Shown here one piece after another: positions 33,556-41,726 of a stretch of 64,000 bases of DNA. The first letter of the stretch is position 1. Each line of letters starts with the position of its first letter. Source of the DNA: PGYR01 sp046290495 (GTDB lineage: Bacteria > Bacteroidota > Ignavibacteria > Kapaibacteriales > UBA2268); NCBI GenBank assembly GCA_046290495.1, contig JBKAGT010000006.1, positions 434,001-498,000 on the forward strand, read 5' to 3'. The notes beneath the pieces are model-generated. The model saw only the letters and a program-made list of their open reading frames with translations. It searched no databases and had not been told where the DNA came from. The position numbers and the translations under genes are program-made.

Positions 33556-34591
33556 CAGCTGATTCTAATATATTCAAACTTCCTTTGTCGCTGTTCATAG
33601 ATGCCTTTACTCCAATTGGAATCGTAAACTGAGTTGATGTATGCCCAATCAATAAGCCATAGAAAACAGGATATTTATAAGTAGAAAATATATAATTATA
33701 AACTTCTAATTCACTCCTATCCCAAGTTGATTGGCTACTGCCAGAAGAACAGTCACTACATTTTCCTATTACAACACCTGCCAAATCATCTAACATGCCA
33801 GCTAATCTCATTTGTGTAAGCATTCTCTCTAATCTATATGGAGCCTCTCCAACGTCTTCAATAAATAATATTTTTTTCTTAGTCTCAATCTGATAATCTG
33901 TACCAATTAGTGAAGTAATTAGGGATAAGTTACCTCCTATTAGCTCACCTTCGGCTTTCCCTGAGTTTATAGTTATTATAGGATTTCTTTCTCTTATTCC
34001 ATTCGAAGAGGGGTTTTGTATTATTCCTGCTGGTTTATTCGATTTTATAGTTTTACTGAATGAATCGAATGACACTTTGTCAAAGTTAGAAAGCATAACA
34101 GGGGAGTGGAATGTAACCAATCCTGTCTTTTTTTCTATTGCTGTTATTAGAGCAGTTATATCGCTGTATCCAGCTATAATCTTTGGATTTTTTTTAATCA
34201 AATCATAATCTAATTTGTCCAATAGCTCTCCTGAGCCAAATCCACCACGAATACAGAAAATAGCTTTTATTGAGTTGTCTGAAAAAGCAGCGTGTATTTC
34301 TTCGAATCTTGCTTCGGCACTTCTTGTTTTATAACCATTAGGGTTATTTACAATTGCTTTAGTCATTACACTCTCTACACCAAGTGCTTCACATATTTCT
34401 TCAGCTCTATAAATATCTTTAGGATCCGTTACATTAGTAGCAGGTGAAATAAGTGCTACTTTGTCACCTTGTTTCAGTCTTTTTGGCTTTATTATTGATG
34501 TATCATTGTCCTGAGAATATAATACACTAGAGTTTTTAAGTAAAAACACTGAAGATAATGCAGATATTTTTAATAAATTTCGCCTTTTCAT
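33548..34591 (-). CDS. ldcA: LD-carboxypeptidase (peptidase S66)
   Basis: 347 aa. It removes the terminal D-alanine from tetrapeptides during peptidoglycan recycling or remodelling. The start (MKRRNLLKISALSSVFLLKN) resembles a Tat-like or anchor sequence, unlike cytoplasmic LdcA, so it may act in the periplasm. Catalytic Ser120 is in CIRGGFGSGE, followed by the conserved IAGYSDITALI; Glu in FIEDVGEAPYRLERML and His in LLIGHTS complete the Ser-Glu-His triad. Full length. Its 3' end overlaps the convergent barrel gene by 8 bases. Confidence 0.9.
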   Translation of the reverse strand: MKRRNLLKISALSSVFLLKNSSVLYSQDNDTSIIKPKRLKQGDKVALISPATNVTDPKDIYRAEEICEALGVESVMTKAIVNNPNGYKTRSAEARFEEIHAAFSDNSIKAIFCIRGGFGSGELLDKLDYDLIKKNPKIIAGYSDITALITAIEKKTGLVTFHSPVMLSNFDKVSFDSFSKTIKSNKPAGIIQNPSSNGIRERNPIITINSGKAEGELIGGNLSLITSLIGTDYQIETKKKILFIEDVGEAPYRLERMLTQMRLAGMLDDLAGVVIGKCSDCSSGSSQSTWDRSELEVYNYIFSTYKYPVFYGLLIGHTSTQFTIPIGVKASMNSDKGSLNILESAVT

Positions 34592-34675
34592 TGTTTATTA
34601 TATTTTTTTTAAAGTAATTGGTACAATATAAGAAAAAACAGTTTACAAAAAGTGATTGATACAGATAACATATTT

Positions 34676-36424
34676 ATGTTTCAGCCAGAATATGAGGAAG
34701 ATAGTCCATTTGGTGAAGACCCAAAAGAAGACTTGAAATTCTTATTGGAAAAGGCAGAGCAATACGTAAAAGATTTTGATAAGGAATTAATCGAAAAAGC
34801 TTTTTGGTATTGTTATAATAGTCATGATGGGATGATTAGAAAATCAGGAAAGCCATTCTATACTCACCCTCTTAATGTATCAATAGTTCTATTGGAAGAG
34901 TTCCCAATCTATGACTCACAAACTGTAGCTGCTTGCTTATTACACGACACTTTGGAAGATGTAGACTCTGTAACAAGAGGAGGCATCACTAAAGAATTTA
35001 GTGCTGAAGTAGCTCGAATGGTTGATGGAGTAACTAAAATAAGCCATAAGGAAGTAAGTAAGACTGAAAATAAAGCTGCTTCGTATAGGAAGTTGTTTTT
35101 AGCTTTAGTTAAAGATATTAGAGTCGTATTGATTAAACTTGCTGACAGGCTCCATAACATTAGGACACTTCACTACTTACCACCTGAAAAACAAAAATAT
35201 ATTGCCGAAGAAACTCTCAATTTTTATACTATGCTAGCACATAGGATTGGCTTACTAAAAATTAAAATTGAGTTAGAAAACTTATCATTTTTCTACTTGG
35301 ACAGAGAATCCTATGAAGATATAAAGAATAGACTATCGGAAAAAAGACGCGAATTTTTAGGATACATTAAGTCCTTTTTGGGGGTGATAGAAAAGAATTT
35401 AGACGAGCAAGGAATAGACCACACTTTAACAATTTATCATAAGCATGAGTATGAAATTTTTAATATTATTCAAACTGGCAAGGCACTTAATGATATAGAT
35501 AATTTCTACTCTATCAATTTGATAATTAATTCTAATGAGATAGGTGATTGTTATAGAGCTCATGGTATTATTGCTAATACCTTTGATTCAATAAAGTTTT
35601 TAGATTATATCTCAAAACCAAAATTTGATTGGTACAAATCACTTCATACTGAAATCATAGGCCCTGACGGTAGAAAAATTGAACTGTCTATTCGTACAAA
35701 AGAAATGGAGGAAATAGCTGAAGAAGGTTTCGCTGCAAAATTTTCATTGAAAAATAAACGTAAAGCCCTTGATATAAATAAATCTGATTTGGATGAATGG
35801 GGGCAGTGGATGCAAGAAATGATAGAAGAATATCCTGATAATGCTATTCAAATTATTTGGGATTCTATCAAAGTTAATCTATTCGATGTAGATGTTGTTG
35901 TATATAACAAAAAAGGTGAACCTGTATCGCTTCCAGATGGATCAACTGTTCTTGACTTTGCATTTTCAAAATCGGTCGATGATGGTATGACGTGCATTTC
36001 AGCGAAAATTAATGGCGTAGTAAAACCAATTGACTATGAATTAGAATATGGTGACCAGGTAGAGATAATAACTTCTAAATCAGTCAAACCTGAACCAAAG
36101 TGGCAACAGCATGTTGTTACCTTCAAAGCTGTAACTACTTTATTCCATTATTTCAAAGAGAATCCATTTGTCGAGATTCCTGATGAGTCGGATGAAGACG
36201 AATTTGTGAAAATGAAGGTGGTTGGTGAAGATAGAGATGGCATGCTAAAAGAGATTACACAAGCGATTGGTCAGAATAGTATGCACGAGCTGCATATAAG
36301 TGCTCAAGAGGAGGACTTTGAAGGAGTTTTTACTCTGAAAGTTGCAGAGGAAGATGATTTGAATAATATCTTTTTAAAAATATTAAAAATAAGCGGCATA
36401 AAAAGCGTAAACTTAGTAGATTAG
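34676..36424 (+). CDS. RelA/SpoT family protein with intact hydrolase and degenerate synthetase
   Basis: 582 aa from ATG 34676; a GTG at 34652 would add 8 residues. Numbering below is from the GTG. The HD domain (about 50-205) keeps the (p)ppGpp hydrolase motifs: His72, HDTLEDVD (98-105) and KLADRLHNIRTL (162-173). The synthetase region (about 250-370) is still recognisable (KFDWYKSLHT, ELSIRTKEM) but the GTP/ATP-binding and Mg sites are changed: the YSI-type loop is Tyr-Glu-Ile, the metal Asp before LLAxR is Ser287 and the Arg is Ile292. TGS (about 426-476) and a C-terminal ACT domain (about 512-590) are present. It is shorter than usual (700-750 aa). It is probably hydrolase-only, lowering the alarmone. 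Confidence 0.88.
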   Translation: MFQPEYEEDSPFGEDPKEDLKFLLEKAEQYVKDFDKELIEKAFWYCYNSHDGMIRKSGKPFYTHPLNVSIVLLEEFPIYDSQTVAACLLHDTLEDVDSVTRGGITKEFSAEVARMVDGVTKISHKEVSKTENKAASYRKLFLALVKDIRVVLIKLADRLHNIRTLHYLPPEKQKYIAEETLNFYTMLAHRIGLLKIKIELENLSFFYLDRESYEDIKNRLSEKRREFLGYIKSFLGVIEKNLDEQGIDHTLTIYHKHEYEIFNIIQTGKALNDIDNFYSINLIINSNEIGDCYRAHGIIANTFDSIKFLDYISKPKFDWYKSLHTEIIGPDGRKIELSIRTKEMEEIAEEGFAAKFSLKNKRKALDINKSDLDEWGQWMQEMIEEYPDNAIQIIWDSIKVNLFDVDVVVYNKKGEPVSLPDGSTVLDFAFSKSVDDGMTCISAKINGVVKPIDYELEYGDQVEIITSKSVKPEPKWQQHVVTFKAVTTLFHYFKENPFVEIPDESDEDEFVKMKVVGEDRDGMLKEITQAIGQNSMHELHISAQEEDFEGVFTLKVAEEDDLNNIFLKILKISGIKSVNLVD

Positions 36425-38397
36425 TTCTTTTTACCAATCTGGACAATCACAGAACGAGAATAGAATCTACCTTCTGGATATTCATTATTATAGATTGTGT
36501 TTTTTACCTTACCCATACCAACAGCTTTATCACTACTTACATTAAGCTCTTTAGCTACTCTCAATGCTCTTTGTTTAGATAATTCTAGGTTATAGCTCTC
36601 ATCTCCAATTACGTCTGAGTACCCTTCTATCATTAGAACTTCGGAGTCTTTATCTATATTTTCTTTTACCATGTTTAATGTTAATTCTGCAATAGGTGGA
36701 ATATTAGCAATATTATATCCAAAAAGTATCAAATTAAATTCTTTTCTAATTGGTTGGTTATTCACTATTTCTAAATCTTCTAGATATTGCTTTATCTTCT
36801 TGGAATCAAATATATAAGAATCATTGTCTCTAACATCTAAACTATCTTTTGCACTCAGCTTGAAATTTATATCATTAAATTCTGAATTTTCGTCGAATGA
36901 TTTAGTTATTATGTATTCGGAGTTTGGTTTATCTGCTCCTTTAAAATTCTCAATTTGATTTCTATCGTCATTAACTGCTATTTCCCAATCAGAAACAGGT
37001 AAGTTTGATTCAATTGTTGGAGTTATTGTAAAGTCAACATTCGCAGACTTAATAATCTTCGTATCTTTAGAAACTTTTGGTAATAAGATGCTCCAATCAG
37101 TTGGTATTAGCTCAACTCTTCTGTTTTCTGCTCTACCAAATTCATTATCTGATCGAGATGGGGTTTCTGGTAAATTCCTGGCAATCCGCTCGAATCTACT
37201 GGAATCCAAGCCCCAGTCTTGAACAAAGTAATTATAAACAGCATTCATTCTCTTCTCTGAAAGGGCTATATTGTTCTCTTCTAGTCCATAGTTAGAATTA
37301 CATCCTACTATAGTCATTTTTACTTCAGGATTCTCAGTTAGTCTATTCGCAACTGTATTAAGCAAGTTATAATAATTAGCTAATGATGTGTCTTGGTCAC
37401 TTCTAATTGAGTTTCCAGATATATCGCTTTTGCTTACTTCAGTGTTGTACCGTTTTGGTATTACTGCTCTATTCTCGTCAAAAAAGATATAACCAAGCAA
37501 TGATTGATATTTAATAATTCGCTCTTTTTTATCATCGGTAATCGTGGTGTTATATATACTATCTGTAACAGCTATTGTAGCTATTATATCTGACTGAGGT
37601 GTAGGAGGTGGCTCATCGATTACAGTGTCTTTCTTTATAATCTCTTTCTCTTCGAAATGATTATACCTGACCTCTAAACCTAATTTAATTTGGCTCAAAC
37701 CCCAATCTATATTTTCTACAAAATCGCCAACAAAATAAGTGAACTCTCCTGAAGGCGAAATCTCCCATTTACTGTCAGATGACACTGGTAAGTTTAACCT
37801 AATTCCTGCATTAATATAGGGGAGCATTCCGCTAGAGCCGTTTACTTCACCTTCGCTCTCATTCCTTATTATTCGGTCATTTTCAAATGTTACATCCGTT
37901 GGTTGAATCAAAGTCTCATATTGCTTGACTTGAAATTGCTGAATTAATGAAATTCCACCGCCTGCAAAAACATCTATACTTTTATCTAGTTCAACTATAA
38001 GTCTTAAATTAGTATTAATTGCTCTAATGTCAGATTCAATTGTATGTTCAATTATTCCGTCGCTTGTGGTGCCTATATTATTATCAAATGTATCATACTC
38101 TTCTTGACTGATTGTTCCAGACATATCCTCATAACCTGCTCGTATACCAATTGACATATAATTGGTTAATCTATATTCAGCTAATAGCCCAAAATTAAGT
38201 CCAAATCCAGAACCAGACTGATAATTAGGACAACAACTTGGGTAACCAGGTAACTCTTTGAAGTCTGCAGAATGTAAATTAAACTGACCAATACCATATA
38301 CACCTAAGCTATAAACGGATTTATTTGTATCAATGGTTTGTGTAAATGATGTTTTAATCAGCATCAAAAATATGGTTAGAAAAAGTAGTTTTTTCAT
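36421..38397 (-). CDS. Outer-membrane protein with N-terminal barrel and two OmpA-like domains
   Basis: 658 aa. Signal peptide 1-19. The N-terminal part (about 20-255) is an outer-membrane barrel (GFGLNFGLLAEYRLTNYMSIGIRAGYEDM). After a linker, a first OmpA-like domain (about 300-450) has MTIVGCNSNYG, ALSEKRMNAVYNYFV and GRAENRRVELIP. After an Ig-like stretch, a second (about 560-658) has LMIEGYSDVIGDESYNLELSKQRALRVA and FYSRSVIVQI. OmpA domains bind peptidoglycan; two in one chain is unusual. It overlaps the SpoT-like gene tail-to-tail by 4 bases and begins 2 bases after the next T9SS gene, so those two are an operon. Confidence 0.85.
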   Translation of the reverse strand: MKKLLFLTIFLMLIKTSFTQTIDTNKSVYSLGVYGIGQFNLHSADFKELPGYPSCCPNYQSGSGFGLNFGLLAEYRLTNYMSIGIRAGYEDMSGTISQEEYDTFDNNIGTTSDGIIEHTIESDIRAINTNLRLIVELDKSIDVFAGGGISLIQQFQVKQYETLIQPTDVTFENDRIIRNESEGEVNGSSGMLPYINAGIRLNLPVSSDSKWEISPSGEFTYFVGDFVENIDWGLSQIKLGLEVRYNHFEEKEIIKKDTVIDEPPPTPQSDIIATIAVTDSIYNTTITDDKKERIIKYQSLLGYIFFDENRAVIPKRYNTEVSKSDISGNSIRSDQDTSLANYYNLLNTVANRLTENPEVKMTIVGCNSNYGLEENNIALSEKRMNAVYNYFVQDWGLDSSRFERIARNLPETPSRSDNEFGRAENRRVELIPTDWSILLPKVSKDTKIIKSANVDFTITPTIESNLPVSDWEIAVNDDRNQIENFKGADKPNSEYIITKSFDENSEFNDINFKLSAKDSLDVRDNDSYIFDSKKIKQYLEDLEIVNNQPIRKEFNLILFGYNIANIPPIAELTLNMVKENIDKDSEVLMIEGYSDVIGDESYNLELSKQRALRVAKELNVSSDKAVGMGKVKNTIYNNEYPEGRFYSRSVIVQIGKKN

Positions 38398-38399
38398 TT

Positions 38400-39302
38400 C
38401 TATTTTTGCACTACCAATTTTTTAGTGAATACTTCATTTGGGCTTGAAATTTGGATGTAATAAACTCCTGATGGTACTGTACTAAAATCAAATGACTTAC
38501 TGTGTTCGCCAGAATTATGAAAACTAGAATCAAGATTTTTGATCAACTTACCTTCAGTACCAATTAGGTCAATATTAGTGATTCCTTTTTCTCTGATTCT
38601 ATACTCAATTGTTGAAATATCAGGAGTAGGATTAGGTGCTATTTCACTAATGAATGCATCTACTGAGCGTTTTATCAATCTGTATTCACCATCTATTTCG
38701 CATACGCCGTGAAGTTGAAAAAAACCATTTTTTGTTATTGTTTCTACTTGGTCTTCCCATTGGAACTGAACTATCTCTAAGTCTGAATCTATCACTGCTC
38801 CTAACTTAGCAGTAAAATCCATTTCAAATAGTACACCACTACTGTCCGAAAAAACTCCTGATAATTCAATCTCACATCTTTCAGTTAATCCACAGGGGGG
38901 TGTGTTTTCTTCTGGAAATAGAATAGTAGAGTTGAATGCAATCACAGCCGACCACTTTCTGTCTTCACCAGCTAAATTTTTTGAATCTTTAAGAAGTATA
39001 GGAATGCTTACTCTTTCACCTACTTCAGCTTCTGCTGTCGGTATTACAACTAATGCACTAATTTCTTCATCGAATGATTGGCGAACAGAATACCAAAAAC
39101 CTAAACTTTTGTAAGTAGTGTCATTGCTTATTCTGCTGATTACTGATTGTCCAACCGTAGACTGTATAGTCTTGCTACCATTTGTGCTTGCATTACCACC
39201 GCTTCCAACAACGCTTTTCTCAATCTGAGTCTGCGATGAAGCGTAAGAGCTTATCAAAACTCCAAGTGTTAAAATGAAAATAATGTGATTTAGCTGCTTC
39301 AA
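38400..39302 (-). CDS. T9SS-secreted protein with cohesin-like domain
   Basis: 300 aa, starting at TTG 39302 since no ATG would keep the signal peptide (MKQLNHIIFILTLGVLISSYASSQ). Residues about 25-75 carry the FCB pattern KSVVGSGGNASTNG and STVGQSVI. A cohesin-like beta domain follows (about 82-205: VGERVSIPILLKDSKN and VLFEMDFTAKLGAV). The last 80 residues are a T9SS sorting domain (IAPNPTPDISTIEYR to GVYYIQISSPNEVFTKKLVVQK). It is encoded just before the double-OmpA gene and probably forms one operon with it. Confidence 0.85.
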   Translation of the reverse strand: MKQLNHIIFILTLGVLISSYASSQTQIEKSVVGSGGNASTNGSKTIQSTVGQSVISRISNDTTYKSLGFWYSVRQSFDEEISALVVIPTAEAEVGERVSIPILLKDSKNLAGEDRKWSAVIAFNSTILFPEENTPPCGLTERCEIELSGVFSDSSGVLFEMDFTAKLGAVIDSDLEIVQFQWEDQVETITKNGFFQLHGVCEIDGEYRLIKRSVDAFISEIAPNPTPDISTIEYRIREKGITNIDLIGTEGKLIKNLDSSFHNSGEHSKSFDFSTVPSGVYYIQISSPNEVFTKKLVVQK

Positions 39303-39371
39303 TATAAAAAACGGTTGATAGGTTAAGTTTCTTAATTGAAGCTAAGTAAATAAATAAATTTTTACAAATAT

Positions 39372-40199
39372 TTAGCTTACCATGGATTTATATTTTGAAG
39401 GTCTAATTCCGAATTGTTTGTGGAATTTGTTAGAAAATGCAGATCTATCGGTGAAATGAAGTCTTAGTGCTGTTTCTTCTATACTATTGTTTTTAAGTAA
39501 TCTCTTTGATTCTTCTAATTTCTTTTCTGTTAGGTACTTGTAAGGTGTGGTGCCAAATAGGTCCTTGAATAATCTAATAAAGTAATATTTTGAAATATAT
39601 ACTGAATCAGAAATATTATCTATACTTAGTTTTTCATATATATTATTATCAATGAAGTTCTTACCTTTTAAAACACTATTTGCTATTTCGGCTCTGTTTT
39701 TACTAATGCTAAGTGGCAGCTTGTTTGTAGAATAATATTCTATTTTTTCTGATGTAATAATATCGTCGAAAAGCGATTTTAAATCTATTCCCGAAATGTC
39801 AGATTTTTGACCTTTAATTATCTCAAAAACTTTATTAATACTATACTTTAGGCTGTTTTCTTTTTCAAGTTGGTATTTATCGTTACTAAATATAAAATCG
39901 TCTACTCCGCCCATTTCTTCGCTATCAAAAAACAAACATAGTCCTTTGGTATTTTTGTTGTCTGCAATTACCTCGAACTTCTGATTCGGATTTACCATAA
40001 GGAATTCACCAGTTCTTAGAGATACTTCTTTTCCATCAATTCTATATATCTCTTTCTGGGTAAGGCATAGCTTAAGAGAGTGGAGTTTTGCCTTATCATG
40101 GAGTGACAGTTTTGTTAGATCTGAGTAAACGATGTAGCTTTTACTTATCTGACTATTTGTCAAATAATCATCATTACAAATATGCTTTATACTAACCAT
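39372..40199 (-). CDS. AraC-family transcriptional regulator
   Basis: 275 aa. The N-terminal half (1-150) is a cupin-like effector domain (KEIYRIDGKEVSLRTGEFLMVNP). The C-terminal DNA-binding domain (about 175-272) holds two helix-turn-helix units, with the family signature ETALRLHFTDRSAFSNKFHKQFGIRPSKYK. The likely inducer is unknown. Its start overlaps the end of the PDZ-hydrolase gene by 8 bases, so it is expressed together with that gene and may control it. Confidence 0.9.
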   Translation of the reverse strand: MVSIKHICNDDYLTNSQISKSYIVYSDLTKLSLHDKAKLHSLKLCLTQKEIYRIDGKEVSLRTGEFLMVNPNQKFEVIADNKNTKGLCLFFDSEEMGGVDDFIFSNDKYQLEKENSLKYSINKVFEIIKGQKSDISGIDLKSLFDDIITSEKIEYYSTNKLPLSISKNRAEIANSVLKGKNFIDNNIYEKLSIDNISDSVYISKYYFIRLFKDLFGTTPYKYLTEKKLEESKRLLKNNSIEETALRLHFTDRSAFSNKFHKQFGIRPSKYKSMVS

Positions 40200-41541
40200 T
40201 TGTTTTTGCCACTTTTGTTAGCCAATTGTGAAGGTAACTTGCTACATCAGGATTGTAATTATCTTTTGAGTATTCCATAAGCTTACCACTCTGCATTATA
40301 CGAGCTACATGCCTTTGGGATTCAACTTTGAGGAATAAATGTTCTGTATTTGGAAATTCTTTATACTCAGCTACTTTTTTACTATCACCGTCTTTAACAA
40401 TTCTAACAATTCTCATAGCTCCTGAGTTGTCAATTGCTTGTAAGTCATGTTCCCCATGCATTGAGAGGACATGGCTATTTATTCTATCCCATTCGTAAGG
40501 AATATTTTTACTATTTAGGTTCAAAAAGAAATCTGAATTTCGACCAAGGAAAGTATTGTTCCCAGTGTAATTCATATAGTTTTGGAAGAATCTTCTTACC
40601 GAATCTGATGTAATTAATTCCTCTGGTTCTTTATCTTTGAAGTAAATTTGATAGAAATAATCTCTGGCTTTTCTTTTTATTCTATCACCTTCCTGATAAT
40701 CACCTCCTTCCCATAGAGGTTGTTGATATTCCATAGCGTAAAGAAAATAATCATACCAGTCTTCAATCCTTATTCCATATACAACAGTTGCAAAAGGTGA
40801 TTTCATATTTGATATTATTGGTGCATGCCATCCACCCATAGAGTGCCCGAAAAGAGTAATTCTTTCTTTGTCAACGTCATTTCGTTTTATTAGTTCGTCA
40901 TAACCTCTTGCGAAAACAGCATTTTCAGTGTCAAAATCAATTTCATCGCACTTTAATTCACCCTTGCTGTCACCCATGTTTGGCTTCTCGACTCTATACA
41001 CCATATAGCCATAGCTAATCAAGTCATCAATAAATTTTCTTACACTACTGTTGGGATCAGTATATTCGCAACTTTGACACGGGTAGCCTTGTATATAATA
41101 CACTACTGGAAATGGACCATTTCCATCTGGCTTTTCAATTATAGTTCTTATTTGACTATTCTTGAATTCGAAGCTGCTTAGTTCATATTCATTTTTAACA
41201 TTGTAAGGTAGTTTTTCCAATTCTCCCGAAAGTTCTAGAATCTCATTTTCTCTCTCTACTGAGAGTGATATCTCCTTGTTCTTTTTGCTTTCACCCAAGC
41301 CATTCAACAAATTTCTGAAGTTTGAATAGGATTTGGAGTTAATAGATATAATTATATCATTTCCTTTAACACCAATTTTTGCAGCTGTAGAATTAGGGAA
41401 TACTTGCTTTACAACGGCTTTCCCTTCTTCAATGCTTACTGGTTCTAGTTGAACACCAAGCTGTCCACGTCTTTCTAATGTATTACTAAATGAGGTAGAA
41501 TAAATGCTTAGCAACGCGATAAGTAGTATAGAATATTTCAT
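40192..41541 (-). CDS. Exported PDZ-domain alpha/beta hydrolase
   Basis: 449 aa. Signal peptide 1-19. A PDZ domain (about 25-108: LGVQLEPVSIEEGKAVVKQV, IGVKGNDIIISINSK) precedes an alpha/beta hydrolase domain (about 130-445). The nucleophile is Ser234 in LFGHSMGGWH; the acid is likely in SMHGEHDLQAI and the histidine in PNTEHLFLK. The stretch QGYPCQSCEY (151-160) has two cysteines near the oxyanion loop that may form a disulfide. The substrate is unknown. The N-terminal PDZ is unusual for hydrolases of this type, and the gene is co-transcribed with an AraC regulator. Confidence 0.85.
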   Translation of the reverse strand: MKYSILLIALLSIYSTSFSNTLERRGQLGVQLEPVSIEEGKAVVKQVFPNSTAAKIGVKGNDIIISINSKSYSNFRNLLNGLGESKKNKEISLSVERENEILELSGELEKLPYNVKNEYELSSFEFKNSQIRTIIEKPDGNGPFPVVYYIQGYPCQSCEYTDPNSSVRKFIDDLISYGYMVYRVEKPNMGDSKGELKCDEIDFDTENAVFARGYDELIKRNDVDKERITLFGHSMGGWHAPIISNMKSPFATVVYGIRIEDWYDYFLYAMEYQQPLWEGGDYQEGDRIKRKARDYFYQIYFKDKEPEELITSDSVRRFFQNYMNYTGNNTFLGRNSDFFLNLNSKNIPYEWDRINSHVLSMHGEHDLQAIDNSGAMRIVRIVKDGDSKKVAEYKEFPNTEHLFLKVESQRHVARIMQSGKLMEYSKDNYNPDVASYLHNWLTKVAKTNG

Positions 41542-41651
41542 AAGATGTGTAATAAAATGTTGAACATATATGTATTACTTATGGTGATATTGATTGGTTA
41601 CAGCTTAAAAACTATCAGCAATAAATTACACATATATAAAAATTATACAAA

Positions 41652-41679
41652 TTGTAATTATTCCTGTTATTTATATACT
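41652..41679 (+). promoter_or_regulatory. Sigma-70-like promoter of alaS
   Basis: TTGTAA at 41652-41657, a 16-base spacer and TATACT at 41674-41679. The leader would be about 40 bases. A TAAATTTG string at 41686-41693 also fits the Bacteroidia -7 box, so either could be used. Confidence 0.45.
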
Positions 41680-41726
41680 ATTGATTAAATTTGGTGATAA
41701 TTAGGAAACACAATTAGAAAAAGAAA

